DNA of 64,000 bases from Klebsiella aerogenes (GCA_029027985.1 CP119076.1:1302001-1366000); one strand, 5' to 3'; positions 45,542 through 55,446 are shown, counted from the first letter of the stretch. Notes: generated by a model from the sequence alone, not told the origin. Made by a program: numbers and translations.

Positions 45542-46374
45542 TGTTTGCTGTGTCGTCCAAGCGCGTGCTGCCGGGCTTTACCCTGAGTCTCGGCACCAGC
45601 CTGCTGTTTGTTTGTCTGATTCTGTTGTTGCCGCTCAGCGCGTTGGTCATGCAGTTGGCGCAGATGAGCTGGGCGCAGTACTGGGACGTCATCACTAACC
45701 CACAGGTGGTGGCGGCCTATAAAGTGACGCTGTTGTCGGCATTCGTGGCGTCGATTTTTAACGGCGTGTTCGGCCTGCTGATGGCATGGATCCTGACCCG
45801 CTATCGCTTCCCGGGCCGCACGCTGCTGGACGCCTTAATGGATCTGCCGTTTGCGCTGCCGACGGCGGTGGCTGGCCTGACGCTGGCTTCGCTGTTTTCC
45901 GTCAACGGCTTTTACGGCGAATGGTTGGCGAAGTTAGATATTAAAGTGACTTATACCTGGCTCGGCATCGCGGTGGCGATGGCCTTTACCAGCATCCCGT
46001 TTGTGGTGCGCACCGTTCAACCGGTGCTGGAAGAGCTCGGGCCGGAATATGAAGAAGCGGCGGAAACCCTCGGCGCGACGCGGCTGCAGAGCTTCCGCAA
46101 AGTGGTGCTGCCTGAGCTGTCGCCTGCGCTGCTGGCGGGGATCGCGCTGTCGTTTACCCGTAGCCTCGGTGAATTCGGCGCGGTGATTTTTATCGCCGGC
46201 AACATCGCGTGGAAAACGGAAGTGACCTCGCTGATGATCTTCATTCGTTTGCAGGAGTTTGATTACCCGGCGGCGAGCGCAATTGCTTCGGTGATCCTGG
46301 CGGCTTCGTTGCTGCTGTTATTCTCCATCAACACTTTGCAGAGTCGCTTTGGTCGACGTGTGGTAGGTCACTAA
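45541..46374 (+). CDS. cysU: Sulfate/thiosulfate ABC transporter permease CysT
   Basis: One of two inner-membrane permeases of the sulfate/thiosulfate importer (also called CysT). The 277-residue protein has six hydrophobic segments and the binding-protein-dependent transporter signature EEAAETLGATRLQSF (EAA loop, near residue 175), which docks CysA. The start codon shares a base with the cysP stop, and the stop shares a base with the cysW start, so the set is translated together. Confidence 0.96.
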   Translation: MFAVSSKRVLPGFTLSLGTSLLFVCLILLLPLSALVMQLAQMSWAQYWDVITNPQVVAAYKVTLLSAFVASIFNGVFGLLMAWILTRYRFPGRTLLDALMDLPFALPTAVAGLTLASLFSVNGFYGEWLAKLDIKVTYTWLGIAVAMAFTSIPFVVRTVQPVLEELGPEYEEAAETLGATRLQSFRKVVLPELSPALLAGIALSFTRSLGEFGAVIFIAGNIAWKTEVTSLMIFIRLQEFDYPAASAIASVILAASLLLLFSINTLQSRFGRRVVGH

Positions 46375-47249
46375 TGGCGGAAGTTACTCAATTAAAGCGT
46401 TACGACGCGCCCCGTATCAACTGGGGTAAATGGTTTCTGATCGGCGTCGGGATGCTGGTATCCGCCTTCATCCTCGTGGTGCCGATGGTTTACATCTTTG
46501 TTCAGGCTTTCAGCAAAGGGCTCATGCCGGTGCTGGAAAACCTGGCCAACCCGGACATGCTGCACGCTATCTGGCTGACGGTGATGATTGCATTGATTAC
46601 CGTGCCGGTGAACCTGGTGTTCGGTACGCTGCTGGCGTGGTTGGTGACGCGCTTTACCTTCCCGGGGCGTCAGCTGCTGCTGACGATGCTGGATATTCCA
46701 TTTGCCGTCTCGCCGGTGGTGGCGGGGCTGGTTTATTTACTGTTTTACGGTTCCAACGGCCCGCTCGGCGGCTGGCTTGATGAACATAACCTGCAGGTGA
46801 TGTTCGCCTGGCCGGGGATGGTGCTGGCGACGATTTTCGTCACCTGCCCATTTGTGGTGCGCGAGCTGGTGCCGGTGATGATGAGCCAGGGCAGCAACGA
46901 AGATGAAGCGGCGATCCTGCTTGGCGCTTCCGGTTGGCAGATGTTCCGCCGGGTCACGCTGCCGAATATCCGTTGGGCGCTGCTGTATGGCGTGGTGTTA
47001 ACCAACGCTCGCGCCATCGGCGAATTCGGCGCGGTGTCGGTGGTTTCCGGCTCGATTCGCGGCGAGACGTTATCGCTGCCGCTGCAAATTGAATTACTGG
47101 AGCAGGACTACAATACCGTCGGTTCGTTTACCGCCGCCGCCCTGCTGACGTTAATGGCTATTCTGACCCTGTTTTTAAAGAGTATGTTGCAATGGCGTCT
47201 GGCCAATCAGGAAAAACGCGCGCAACAGGAGGGAAATCATGAGCATTGA
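46374..47249 (+). CDS. cysW: Sulfate/thiosulfate ABC transporter permease CysW
   Basis: Second permease of the importer, 291 residues, with six membrane segments. The EAA loop reads [19 protein letters not shown] (near residue 180). The start overlaps the cysU stop by one base, and the last 11 bases overlap cysA. Sequence and order match E. coli. Confidence 0.96.
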   Translation: MAEVTQLKRYDAPRINWGKWFLIGVGMLVSAFILVVPMVYIFVQAFSKGLMPVLENLANPDMLHAIWLTVMIALITVPVNLVFGTLLAWLVTRFTFPGRQLLLTMLDIPFAVSPVVAGLVYLLFYGSNGPLGGWLDEHNLQVMFAWPGMVLATIFVTCPFVVRELVPVMMSQGSNEDEAAILLGASGWQMFRRVTLPNIRWALLYGVVLTNARAIGEFGAVSVVSGSIRGETLSLPLQIELLEQDYNTVGSFTAAALLTLMAILTLFLKSMLQWRLANQEKRAQQEGNHEH

Positions 47250-48333
47250 GATTGCCAATATTAAGAAATCGTTTGGTCGCACCCAGGTGCTAAATGATAT
47301 CTCGCTGGATATCCCTTCCGGGCAAATGGTTGCGTTGCTGGGGCCGTCTGGTTCCGGTAAAACCACGTTACTGCGGATTATCGCCGGGTTGGAACATCAA
47401 TCCAGCGGCCATATTCGTTTTCACGGCACCGATGTTAGCCGGATGCACGCCCGCGATCGTAAAGTGGGCTTCGTTTTCCAGCATTACGCGCTGTTCCGCC
47501 ATATGACGGTATTCGATAATATCGCCTTTGGCCTGACCGTGCTGCCGCGTCGCGAACGTCCCAACGCGGCGGCGATTAAAGCGAAAGTGACTAAACTGCT
47601 GGAAATGGTGCAGTTGGCGCACCTGGCCGACCGCTACCCGGCGCAGCTTTCCGGCGGCCAGAAGCAGCGCGTCGCGTTGGCGCGCGCGTTGGCGGTTGAG
47701 CCGCAAATTCTGCTGCTGGATGAACCTTTTGGCGCGCTGGATGCTCAAGTGCGTAAAGAGCTACGCCGCTGGCTGCGTCAGCTGCATGAGGAGCTGAAGT
47801 TCACCAGCGTGTTCGTCACCCACGACCAGGAAGAAGCGATGGAAGTCGCTGACCGGGTGGTGGTGATGAGTCAGGGCAACATCGAGCAGGCTGATGCGCC
47901 TGAGCGCGTATGGCGCGAGCCGTCTACCCGTTTCGTGCTGGAGTTTATGGGCGAGGTTAACCGCCTGCAGGGCACCATTCGCGGAGGTCAGTTCCACGTC
48001 GGCGCCCATCGCTGGCCGTTAGGCTATACCCCGGCATACCAGGGGCCGGTCGATCTGTTCCTGCGCCCGTGGGAAGTGGATATCAGCCGCCGCACCAGCC
48101 TTGATTCACCGTTGCCGGTGCAGGTACTGGAAGCCAGCCCGAAGGGACACTACACCCAATTAGTCGTACAACCTCTTGGGTGGTATGACGAACCGCTAGC
48201 CGTTGTACTGGCGGGCGATGAGGCGCCGTCCCGCGGCGAACGTCTGTTTGTCGGGCTACAGAATGCGCGTCTGTATCACGGCACCGAGCGTATCGAGCCG
48301 CGCGGCGAGCTTGCTCTGGCCGAGTCGGCCTGA
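47239..48333 (+). CDS. cysA: Sulfate/thiosulfate import ATPase CysA
   Basis: ATPase of the sulfate importer, 364 residues. Visible motifs: Walker [13 protein letters not shown] (near residue 35–46), Q-loop VFQHYALF (near 80), ABC signature [15 protein letters not shown] (near 136), Walker [13 protein letters not shown] and the switch histidine in [11 protein letters not shown]-terminal TOBE-type domain follows. AGGAGG precedes the ATG inside cysW. cysM comes next but behind a terminator hairpin. Confidence 0.97.
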   Translation: MSIEIANIKKSFGRTQVLNDISLDIPSGQMVALLGPSGSGKTTLLRIIAGLEHQSSGHIRFHGTDVSRMHARDRKVGFVFQHYALFRHMTVFDNIAFGLTVLPRRERPNAAAIKAKVTKLLEMVQLAHLADRYPAQLSGGQKQRVALARALAVEPQILLLDEPFGALDAQVRKELRRWLRQLHEELKFTSVFVTHDQEEAMEVADRVVVMSQGNIEQADAPERVWREPSTRFVLEFMGEVNRLQGTIRGGQFHVGAHRWPLGYTPAYQGPVDLFLRPWEVDISRRTSLDSPLPVQVLEASPKGHYTQLVVQPLGWYDEPLAVVLAGDEAPSRGERLFVGLQNARLYHGTERIEPRGELALAESA

Positions 48334-48382
48334 TAGCTTAATCCGCAAGTTTATCGCTGTTTCGCAACGGCAGGATTTAGTC

Positions 48383-48415
48383 GCCCGGATAAGACGCGAT
48401 GCGTCACCATCCGGG
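48383..48415. repeat. REP-like element between cysA and cysM
   Basis: GCCCGGATAAGACGC and GCGTCACCATCCGGGG form an imperfect hairpin like those of enterobacterial REP sequences. It lies directly before the terminator at 48425. Confidence 0.65.
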
Positions 48416-48424
48416 GACATTTGC

Positions 48425-48453
48425 AGGCCGGGTAAACTCTCCCCGGCCTTTTT
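48425..48453 (+). terminator. Intrinsic terminator between cysA and cysM
   Basis: AGGCCGGG (48425–48432), a nine-base loop and CCCGGCCT (48442–48449) are followed by a T run. It lies 15 bases before the cysM start, so it must be partial or act as an attenuator if cysM is read from the cysP promoter. Confidence 0.8.
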
Positions 48454-48467
48454 ATTGGGCAAAAACC

Positions 48468-49379
48468 GTGAATACATTAGAGCAAACAATCGGCAATACG
48501 CCGCTGGTGAAATTACAACGTCTGGGGCCGGATAACGGCAGTGAAATTTGGCTTAAGCTGGAAGGTAATAACCCGGCGGGCTCAGTAAAAGACCGCGCCG
48601 CGCTGTCGATGATCGTCGAAGCGGAAAAGCGCGGTGAAATTAAACCTGGCGACGTGCTGATCGAAGCGACCAGCGGTAATACCGGTATCGCGCTGGCGAT
48701 GATCGCCGCGTTGAAAGGCTATCACATGAAGCTGCTGATGCCGGATAACATGAGCCAGGAGCGCCGCGCCGCGATGCGCGCCTACGGTGCTGAGCTGATT
48801 CTGGTCAGCAAAGAACAGGGGATGGAGGGCGCTCGCGATCTGGCGGCGGCGATGGCCGAGCGTGGCGAAGGTAAGTTGTTGGATCAGTTCAATAACCCGG
48901 ATAACCCATACGCCCATTACACGACCACCGGGCCGGAAATCTGGCAGCAGACCGGTGGGCGCATCAGCCACTTCGTCTCCAGCATGGGGACGACCGGCAC
49001 CATTACCGGCGTATCGCGTTTTCTGCGCGAACAGACAAAGCCGGTGAGCATTGTCGGCCTGCAGCCGGAAGAGGGCAGCAGCATTCCGGGGATTCGCCGC
49101 TGGCCGCAAGAGTATATGCCGGGGATTTTTAACGCCTCGCTGGTGGATCAGGTCCTTGATATTCATCAGCAGGACGCGGAGAACACCATGCGCCAGTTGG
49201 CGGTGCGGGAAGGGATTTTCTGCGGCGTCAGTTCAGGCGGCGCGGTCGCCGGGGCGTTGCGCATCGCCCGCGACAACCCTGGCGCGGTGGTGGTGGCGAT
49301 CATCTGCGATCGCGGCGATCGCTATCTCTCAACCGGCGTTTTCGGCGAGGAACACTTTAGCCAGGGCGCGGGCATCTAA
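48468..49379 (+). CDS. cysM: Cysteine synthase B (O-acetylserine sulfhydrylase B)
   Basis: CysM makes cysteine from O-acetylserine with sulfide, or S-sulfocysteine with thiosulfate, using pyridoxal phosphate. Starting at the GTG at 48468 gives 303 residues, the E. coli length and N-terminus (NTLEQTIGNTPLVKLQR). The PLP lysine is in NNPAGSVKDRAAL (K41), and the phosphate loop SGNTGIALA is near residue 68. The link to the thiosulfate importer fits its ability to use thiosulfate. The ribosome site is weak and within the terminator's 3' flank. Confidence 0.96.
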   Translation: MNTLEQTIGNTPLVKLQRLGPDNGSEIWLKLEGNNPAGSVKDRAALSMIVEAEKRGEIKPGDVLIEATSGNTGIALAMIAALKGYHMKLLMPDNMSQERRAAMRAYGAELILVSKEQGMEGARDLAAAMAERGEGKLLDQFNNPDNPYAHYTTTGPEIWQQTGGRISHFVSSMGTTGTITGVSRFLREQTKPVSIVGLQPEEGSSIPGIRRWPQEYMPGIFNASLVDQVLDIHQQDAENTMRQLAVREGIFCGVSSGGAVAGALRIARDNPGAVVVAIICDRGDRYLSTGVFGEEHFSQGAGI

Positions 49380-49390
49380 TCATTGGATGA

Positions 49391-49417
49391 CGGCCTCCAT
49401 ATCAGGCATGGAGGCCG
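49391..49417. terminator. Hairpin between cysM and the amidotransferase gene
   Basis: CGGCCTCCAT and ATGGAGGCCG form a ten-pair stem with a seven-base loop between convergent genes. T runs are lacking, so it may stop transcription poorly. Confidence 0.55.
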
Positions 49418-49423
49418 GTTAGG

Positions 49424-50140
49424 TTAGCGGGCGTATTTCGCCGTCAGCTTATCAAGAAACGCCCACAGCTGTTGATTCATGTCGCGGTAATCCCAGTGAC
49501 GCATCTCATCTTCCGTGCGAATAAAGCGCTTACCCTTTGCGGCGGCGAGTTCTTGCTGCGAGTGTTCAATTAATAGCGCAATCACCTCCGCATCAAACTC
49601 CATATGGCACTGGAAGCCGTAGACTCGCTCGCCGTATTTGACGATTTGTCGCGGACAACCTTCGCTGGAGGCCAGCACTTCCGCTACCGGCGTCAGGCCT
49701 GGCATATCGTTATGCCAATGGCCGACCACTAACGAGGGGCCGAAATGGGCAATATTGTCATCCTGCCGTCCGGCGGTGGTGAGGGTGATAGGGTAGTGAC
49801 CCACCTCTTTTTCCGGGCTCGACATCACTGGCGCCCCCAGCGCTTCGCCAATCAGCTGCGAGCCGAGGCAAACCCCGACCACGATACGCCCGGCGGCAAT
49901 CGCCCGAGCAATCAGGTTTTGTTCGGCATGACTGTCAAACCATGGGCATTCTGCAAGGGTGGTTCGTGGCGACTGCGGGCCGCCGAGCACCACCAGCATA
50001 TCAAAACCTTCCGCATTCGCCGGCAGTGGATCGCCCGCGTACACCCGTGACCAGCGGGCCTGATAGCCGCGCGCGTTAACCCAGTGGAGATAAGCGCCGG
50101 GGGCTTCAAAAACCTCATGAACAATAAAATGGATCCGCAT
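49424..50140 (-). CDS. Class I glutamine amidotransferase-like protein
   Basis: The 238-residue protein is a free-standing class I (GuaA-type) glutaminase domain. The catalytic cysteine lies in GVCLGSQLIGEALG (near C90) and the His/Glu pair in YGFQCHMEFD (near 174–178). The oxyanion strand VVLGGPQSP is near residue 50. No synthetase partner is attached or adjacent, so the amide acceptor is unknown; some relatives act on gamma-glutamyl compounds. It follows ptsJ by 17 bases on the same strand, which hints at co-regulation with the pyridoxal kinase control locus. No E. coli symbol is assigned here. Confidence 0.85.
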   Translation of the reverse strand: MRIHFIVHEVFEAPGAYLHWVNARGYQARWSRVYAGDPLPANAEGFDMLVVLGGPQSPRTTLAECPWFDSHAEQNLIARAIAAGRIVVGVCLGSQLIGEALGAPVMSSPEKEVGHYPITLTTAGRQDDNIAHFGPSLVVGHWHNDMPGLTPVAEVLASSEGCPRQIVKYGERVYGFQCHMEFDAEVIALLIEHSQQELAAAKGKRFIRTEDEMRHWDYRDMNQQLWAFLDKLTAKYAR

Positions 50141-50157
50141 AACACAAACTCCAGTGG

Positions 50158-51453
50158 CTAAGAGGGTAAGACGAGCGATAAATCGTGCGCGAGTTTTTCA
50201 ATTTGCGCCTCGGTCAATGCGCCCAGTGATAAACGTAGGCCGTGCGCGGGTGCTTTCACGCCAAAGGCTTCACCTTCGCGAACCAGCCAACCGGCTCTGG
50301 CCAGACGCAGCGCCAGCGGCTGGCTGGGGACGGATAACGGTAGCCAGAAATTAAGCCCATCGCCCGGCGAATAGTCGCCAACGCCGAGACGGGACAGCGC
50401 AGCGGCGAGCCGTTGATTTTGCTGTCGATAGTGGCGCTGGCTCGCAGTCAGGGAGGAGATAAAGGCGCTATCATTCAGGCAGGCTAACGCCAGCTCTTGC
50501 AGCAGGTGGCTGACCCACTGGCTGCCGGCATTCAGTCGCAGACGTAGTGCTGCCGAGGTTGTCGGATCGCTGGCGACAATCGCCAGCCGCAAATCCGGCC
50601 CCAGCGTTTTGGACATTGAGCGTACCAGCGCCCAGCGCTGAATGCCTTCAGGCAATGGGTTGTGCCAGTGTACCGAGGAGAGCGGGGCAAAATGATCGTC
50701 GACGATCGCCAGCACTTGCGGATAGCGGGCGAGAACGGCGTGGATCGCTTCCGCCCGAGCGGGCGTCAAACTGCAGCCGGTCGGGTTATGAGCGCGAGGG
50801 GTGAGGATCACCGCCCGGGCGCCGTTGTGTAGGGCTGCTTCGAGTTCCTCAGGGTTGATCCCTTCGGCGTCGACGGCGACCGGGCGGGGCTGGAAACCGG
50901 CGTAACGCAGCATATTGATACTACTCAGAAAGCAGGGATCTTCCACCACGACGCCGTCGCCCGGCAACAGCAGCGCGCCGAGCAGGCGCTCAAGGGCGTC
51001 AATCGCACCGCTGGTCAGATTGATGTCAAATGGTGGGTCAATATCGTGGCCGATCCACTCGCTTGCCCAGCCAGCCAGACGCGGCTCGACGGCGGCATCG
51101 CCGTATAAGTGCGGAGTGAGCGCCAACTGTGGGAGATAACGGCGAATGTCAGGTAGACGTTGCGGGTCCGGATTGCCGCCGGAGATATCTATCAGCGATG
51201 TTGTCGGATCGCCGCCCTCCAGCGCGTTCAGGGTATCCAGCGCCTTAATAGCCGTACCGTTGCGCCCCTGGCTGACGGCAAGCCCGGAGGTCACCAGACG
51301 TTTGTAGGCCGCGGCGACGGTATTGCGGTTGACCGCGAGATCGCCTGCCAGCTCGCGCACCGGCGGCAGCACCTCACCGGGTTGCAACGCGCCGCTCTGC
51401 ACCAGGTGACGGATGTTGTCGAAAATCTCGCTTGCGGTTTTTCCGGTGAACAT
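50158..51453 (-). CDS. ptsJ: MocR-family regulator PtsJ
   Basis: PtsJ is a GntR/MocR protein: an N-terminal winged helix-turn-helix (residues ~6–70; LPPVRELAGDLAVNRNTVAAAY) joined to an aminotransferase-fold domain. The PLP lysine region is SMSKTLGPDLR (near residue 281–284). In Salmonella PtsJ represses pdxK, which is divergent from it there as here. The 431-residue length fits. The candidate operator at 51460–51487 lies directly upstream and covers its own ribosome site, suggesting autoregulation. Confidence 0.92.
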   Translation of the reverse strand: MFTGKTASEIFDNIRHLVQSGALQPGEVLPPVRELAGDLAVNRNTVAAAYKRLVTSGLAVSQGRNGTAIKALDTLNALEGGDPTTSLIDISGGNPDPQRLPDIRRYLPQLALTPHLYGDAAVEPRLAGWASEWIGHDIDPPFDINLTSGAIDALERLLGALLLPGDGVVVEDPCFLSSINMLRYAGFQPRPVAVDAEGINPEELEAALHNGARAVILTPRAHNPTGCSLTPARAEAIHAVLARYPQVLAIVDDHFAPLSSVHWHNPLPEGIQRWALVRSMSKTLGPDLRLAIVASDPTTSAALRLRLNAGSQWVSHLLQELALACLNDSAFISSLTASQRHYRQQNQRLAAALSRLGVGDYSPGDGLNFWLPLSVPSQPLALRLARAGWLVREGEAFGVKAPAHGLRLSLGALTEAQIEKLAHDLSLVLPS

Positions 51454-51459
51454 TATTGA

Positions 51460-51487
51460 CCTATGACAAAATGAATTTTAGCATAGG
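51460..51487. promoter_or_regulatory. Palindromic candidate PtsJ operator
   Basis: CCTATG and CATAGG frame nested arms AAAAT and ATTTT in a 28-bp imperfect palindrome (22 of 28 bases symmetric). It occupies the 82-bp gap between ptsJ and pdxK, seven bases from the ptsJ ATG. Its place suggests that PtsJ binds here; this is inference. Confidence 0.5.
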
Positions 51488-51535
51488 ACGAATGATAATC
51501 AGAGTATGACCCGCTGTCCAGCGGGGGGAGAAAGG

Positions 51536-52399
51536 ATGAGTCAGCAAGACGAAATACAGTCCGTGCTCTTTAACGACCGCAGCCGGGCGCTGGAGGTCGA
51601 TATTGTGGCCGTGCAATCGCAGGTAATATACGGCAGCGTCGGCAACAGTATCGCGGTACCGGCGATCAAGCAGCATGAATTGCGGGTGATGGCGGTGCCG
51701 ACGGTGTTGTTCAGCAATACGCCGCACTACGATACCTTCTATGGCGGAGTGATCCCGGAGGAGTGGTTTAGCGGCTATTTGCAGGCGCTGGAGGAGCGCG
51801 ATGCGCTACGTGAACTGCGGGCGGTTACGACCGGTTATATGGGCAGCGCCGGGCAGATTGCGCTGTTGGCGCAGTGGCTTCAGCGTATTCGCGAGCGCCA
51901 TCCCGATCTCTGCATCCTGGTCGATCCGGTGATTGGCGATGTCGATAGCGGCATCTATGTGAAAGCGGAAATTCCCGAGGCTTATCGCCGCCACCTGCTG
52001 CCGCTGGCGCAGGGTATCACGCCGAATCTGTTTGAACTTGAAACGCTTAGCGGCATGCCGTGCCGCAACCAGCAGGACGCGGTGATTGCCGCACGCAGTC
52101 TGCTTTCTGAAACTTTGAAATGGGTGGTGATTACCAGTGCTCCTGGAGCAGATGCCTCGACCATCAACGTGCTGGTAGTGACGGAGGAAACGGTGGAAGT
52201 CGTGGCGCATCCGCGTGTGGAAACCGACCTGAAAGGTACAGGCGATCTGTTCTGCGCTGAACTTATTAGCCATCTGGTGCGTAATATGGCGCTTGGCGAT
52301 GCCACTCGCGCCGCCGCGCAACGAGTGCTGTCGGTGATGACCTGGACCGATCGGCAAGGTTGCGACGAGCTGATTTTACCGCCGCCGGGAGCGCAATAA
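51536..52399 (+). CDS. pdxK: Pyridoxal/pyridoxine/hydroxymethylpyrimidine kinase
   Basis: PdxK phosphorylates pyridoxal, pyridoxine and pyridoxamine with ATP in B6 salvage. The 287-residue ribokinase-fold protein has [16 protein letters not shown] (substrate site, near residue 22–37), the ATP-side [10 protein letters not shown] (near 122) and the anion hole with catalytic Asp in [12 protein letters not shown] (near 234). The ATG at 51536 has GGAGAAAGG upstream; an earlier ATG at 51506 lacks support. Divergent ptsJ probably represses it. Confidence 0.95.
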   Translation: MSQQDEIQSVLFNDRSRALEVDIVAVQSQVIYGSVGNSIAVPAIKQHELRVMAVPTVLFSNTPHYDTFYGGVIPEEWFSGYLQALEERDALRELRAVTTGYMGSAGQIALLAQWLQRIRERHPDLCILVDPVIGDVDSGIYVKAEIPEAYRRHLLPLAQGITPNLFELETLSGMPCRNQQDAVIAARSLLSETLKWVVITSAPGADASTINVLVVTEETVEVVAHPRVETDLKGTGDLFCAELISHLVRNMALGDATRAAAQRVLSVMTWTDRQGCDELILPPPGAQ

Positions 52400-52444
52400 C
52401 GATGAAAGCATGGGCGAGCGGGCAGTGCTGCCGGAGAACATAAA

Positions 52445-52472
52445 AAAATGGCGCCTTCAGGCGCCATTTTTT
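52445..52472. terminator. Bidirectional terminator between pdxK and crr
   Basis: AAAATGGCGCC, loop TTCA and GGCGCCATTTT form an 11-pair stem with A and T runs on both sides, ending both convergent transcripts. Confidence 0.92.
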
Positions 52473-52485
52473 CTGCAAGCGAGAA

Positions 52486-52995
52486 TTACTTCTTGATGCG
52501 GATAACCGGAGTTTCACCGACGGTGACGCTACCGGACAGTTTGATCAGCTCTTTGATCTCGTCCATGTTGGAGATGACCACCGGAGTCAGGGTAGACTTG
52601 GCTTTTTCTTCCAGCAGCGGCAGATCGAATTCGATAACCGGGTCGCCGACTTTCACACGTTGACCTTCTTCAGCGATACGCTTGAAGCCTTCGCCTTTCA
52701 GTTCAACAGTATCAATACCGAAGTGAACAAACAGCTCAATGCCGCTATCGGATTCAATAGAGAAAGCATGGTTGGTTTCAAAAATTTTACCGATGGTACC
52801 ATCTACCGGCGCAACCATTTTGTTGCCAGTAGGTTTGATGGCAATGCCATCACCCACAATTTTCTCCGCAAAAACCACATCCGGCACGTCTTCGATGTTG
52901 ACGATCTCGCCAGAGAGCGGAGCAACAATCTCAATAGTTCCGGTGTCTTTTTTGTCATCAGAAACCAGAGATTTCAGTTTATCGAACAAACCCAT
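52486..52995 (-). CDS. crr: PTS glucose-specific EIIA component
   Basis: EIIA-Glc accepts phosphate from HPr and passes it to EIIBC of glucose and other PTS permeases; its phosphorylation state controls adenylate cyclase and inducer exclusion. The 169-residue protein has the two active-site histidines in [12 protein letters not shown] (H75-equivalent) and [14 protein letters not shown] (H90-equivalent). It is the last gene of ptsH–ptsI–crr, 42 bases after ptsI. Confidence 0.98.
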   Translation of the reverse strand: MGLFDKLKSLVSDDKKDTGTIEIVAPLSGEIVNIEDVPDVVFAEKIVGDGIAIKPTGNKMVAPVDGTIGKIFETNHAFSIESDSGIELFVHFGIDTVELKGEGFKRIAEEGQRVKVGDPVIEFDLPLLEEKAKSTLTPVVISNMDEIKELIKLSGSVTVGETPVIRIKK

Positions 52996-53037
52996 GATCT
53001 TCTCCTAAGCAGTAATTTGGGCCGCGCATCTCGTGGA

Positions 53038-54765
53038 TTAGCAGATTGTTTTTTCTTCAATGAACTTGTTAACCAGCGCCATCAACTCGTCCGTCGTCGG
53101 TTGAGCAAGAGCCTGCTCTGCTAATACTTTCGCATCTTCGAAGTTCGTGTTACGAATAATCTTCTTGATGCGCGGGATGGAAATGGCGCTCATAGAGAAC
53201 TCGTCCAGCCCCATACCCAGCAACAGAAGTGTAGCACGTTCATCGCCCGCAAGCTCACCGCACATGCCAGTCCATTTGCCTTCTGCATGAGAAGCATCAA
53301 TAACTTGCTTGATCAGAGTCAGCACGGATGGTGACATTGGCTGGTAAAGATGCGAAATCATATCATTACCACGGTCAACTGCCAGAGTATATTGCGTTAA
53401 ATCATTGGTTCCGATACTAAAGAAATCAACTTCTTTGGCTAAATGACGAGCAATGGTTGCAGCGGCCGGGGTTTCCACCATGACGCCGATCTCAATGGAT
53501 TCATCAAATGCCTTACCTTCGTCACGCAGTTCCTGTTTGTAGATCTCAATCTCTTTCTTCAGTGCGCGCACTTCTTCAACGGAGATGATCATCGGGAACA
53601 TGATGCGCAGTTTGCCGAAAGCGGAGGCGCGCAGGATAGCGCGAACCTGGTCGCGCAGGATCTCTTTACGATCCATCGCGATACGCACGGCACGCCAGCC
53701 GAGGAACGGGTTCTCTTCTTTCGGGAAGTTCATGTACGGCAGCTCTTTATCGCCGCCGATGTCCATGGTGCGAACGATCACGGCCTGAGAGCCGCACGCT
53801 TCGGCAACCGCTTTGTACGCTGCGAACTGTTCTTCTTCAGTCGGCAGAGAATCGCGGTCCATGAACAGGAATTCAGTACGGTACAGGCCTACGCCTTCCG
53901 CGCCGTTGCGCTCAGCGCCTTCGACGTCGCGAACGGTACCGATGTTGGCGCAAACTTCAACTTGATGACCGTCCAGCGTAATCGCCGGCAGATCTTTCAG
54001 TTTCGCCAGTTCTGCTTTCTCTTCAGCAACCTGAGTCTGCAGCGCGCGCAGTTCTTCGATTTTTTCGTTGCTCGGGTTCACCAGAACCTGGTTGTTTACC
54101 GCGTCGAGAATCAGATAGTCGCCGTTTTTCACCTGAGCCGTTACGCTACCGGTGCCCACGATCGCTGGCAGCTCAAGAGAGCGCGCCATAATGGAGGTGT
54201 GGGAAGTACGGCCGCCCGCGTCGGTGATGAAACCCAGTACCTTGTTCAGGTTCAACTGTGCTGTTTCGGACGGGGTCAGATCGGCGGCCACGAGGATGAC
54301 TTCATCCGCGATAGCGCTCAGATCGATGATTGCCAGGCCCAGAATGTTGCGCAGCAGACGCTTACCGATGTCGCGTACGTCAGCAGCACGCTCTTTCAGG
54401 TATTCGTCATCCAGCTCTTCCAGTGCTGTTGCCTGACCTTCGATAACTTCATTGGCCGCCGCGTCGGCAGTCATCAGTTTATCTTTAATCAGGGCTATGA
54501 TTTCCTGCTCAAGCTCCTCATCTTCCAGCAGCATAATATGCCCTTCGAAGATGGCTTCTTTTTCTTCACCGAAAGTTTCACCAGCTTTGGTTTTGATGAC
54601 CTCCAGCTGGGCGGAGGCCTTGGTGCGGCCGCTCAGGAAACGTTCTACTTCCTGATCAACCTTATCGGCAGAAATTTTCTTCCGGTCGATGACAATTTCG
54701 TCTTCTTTCAGCAGGAGAGCCTTGCCGAAAGCGATACCCGGGGATGCTAAAATGCCTGAAATCAT
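53038..54765 (-). CDS. ptsI: PTS enzyme I
   Basis: Enzyme I transfers phosphate from PEP to HPr, the first step of all PTS uptake. The 575-residue protein matches E. coli. The phosphorylated histidine is in [15 protein letters not shown] (H189-equivalent), and the PEP-binding barrel shows [13 protein letters not shown] and the signature [19 protein letters not shown]. The gene begins 44 bases after ptsH. Confidence 0.98.
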   Translation of the reverse strand: MISGILASPGIAFGKALLLKEDEIVIDRKKISADKVDQEVERFLSGRTKASAQLEVIKTKAGETFGEEKEAIFEGHIMLLEDEELEQEIIALIKDKLMTADAAANEVIEGQATALEELDDEYLKERAADVRDIGKRLLRNILGLAIIDLSAIADEVILVAADLTPSETAQLNLNKVLGFITDAGGRTSHTSIMARSLELPAIVGTGSVTAQVKNGDYLILDAVNNQVLVNPSNEKIEELRALQTQVAEEKAELAKLKDLPAITLDGHQVEVCANIGTVRDVEGAERNGAEGVGLYRTEFLFMDRDSLPTEEEQFAAYKAVAEACGSQAVIVRTMDIGGDKELPYMNFPKEENPFLGWRAVRIAMDRKEILRDQVRAILRASAFGKLRIMFPMIISVEEVRALKKEIEIYKQELRDEGKAFDESIEIGVMVETPAAATIARHLAKEVDFFSIGTNDLTQYTLAVDRGNDMISHLYQPMSPSVLTLIKQVIDASHAEGKWTGMCGELAGDERATLLLLGMGLDEFSMSAISIPRIKKIIRNTNFEDAKVLAEQALAQPTTDELMALVNKFIEEKTIC

Positions 54766-54809
54766 AACCCTACCTTACTTGTGACTGATATTAAAAAGAA
54801 CCCGTGAAC

Positions 54810-55067
54810 TTACTCGAGTTCAGCCATCAGTTTAACCAGATGCTCGACTGCTTTTTGCTCATCTTCGCCTTCAGCGGAGATGGTGACAACGGTACCCTGA
54901 GTCAGGCCCAGAGTTTGCAGTTTGAACAGGCTTTTTGCGCTGGCGCTTTTGCCGTTGGAGGTTACAGTGATCTCAGAAGTGAAGCCTTTCGCTTCTTTAA
55001 CAAACTGAGCAGCAGGGCGGGTGTGCAGACCGTTCGGAGCGGTAATGGTAACTTCTTGCTGGAACAT
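54810..55067 (-). CDS. ptsH: Phosphocarrier protein HPr
   Basis: HPr relays phosphate from enzyme I to the sugar-specific EIIA proteins. The 85-residue protein has the active histidine in [11 protein letters not shown] (H15) and the conserved Ser region [15 protein letters not shown] (S46). TTGGGGAAA lies before the ATG. The E. coli sequence is the same or nearly so. Control sites upstream include a promoter at 55234–55263 and a Cra-like site. Confidence 0.98.
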
Positions 55068-55233
55068 TATATTTCCCCAACTTATAGGTTTAGTGTTGTG
55101 GACCTAAAGTCTAGCCTAACGACTAAACTTTAGCCTGTATTGTTAGCGCCGGCGTTACGTGTGTGGCTAAGGCGTCAGCAGTGAAACGACTGTGAGGACC
55201 TTAAGTCCGTTGACGTCTAGCACTTCATTAAAC

Positions 55234-55263
55234 ATTATGCCGCGAAAGGAAGACTTGAACCAA
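55234..55263 (-). promoter_or_regulatory. ptsH promoter
   Basis: On the minus strand TTGGTT (-35), 18 bases and CATAAT (-10) match the main ptsH promoter region of E. coli in sequence and position. A direct repeat GGCTAAAGTTTAG / GGCTAGACTTTAG follows in the leader. The remaining 55068–55446 stretch holds this control region and the cysK terminator; no gene is seen. Confidence 0.65.
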
Positions 55264-55264
55264 A

Positions 55265-55282
55265 TCATAAAATCGATTCAGC
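55265..55282. promoter_or_regulatory. Cra (FruR)-like site before ptsH
   Basis: On the minus strand GCTGAATCGATTTTATGA is conserved with the E. coli ptsH upstream region and resembles the Cra consensus TGAATCGATTCA in its left half. It abuts the -35. Confidence 0.5.
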
Positions 55283-55396
55283 CTGCGGAAATCCAAATCT
55301 GAATAATTTCGCGCTTCAAAATAAATGTGCTGGTTAAATACCAGACCCTACGAGGTGAATCAATGCCAGGAGGGGTAAAACTTTGAGCTATGCCAC

Positions 55397-55424
55397 AAAA
55401 AAGCACCCAGAAAGGTGCTTTTTT
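55397..55424. terminator. Terminator of cysK
   Basis: AAAAAAGCACC, a six-base loop and GGTGCTTTTTT form an 11-pair stem; read on the minus strand it ends cysK transcripts before the ptsH promoters. Confidence 0.9.
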
Positions 55425-55446
55425 ACACTGTTTTTACAAACTGGCA

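Noticed and set aside
53443-54750. 435-codon open frame opposite ptsI
   Set aside because: Antisense shadow of a well-conserved highly expressed gene; no family resemblance and no start signal.
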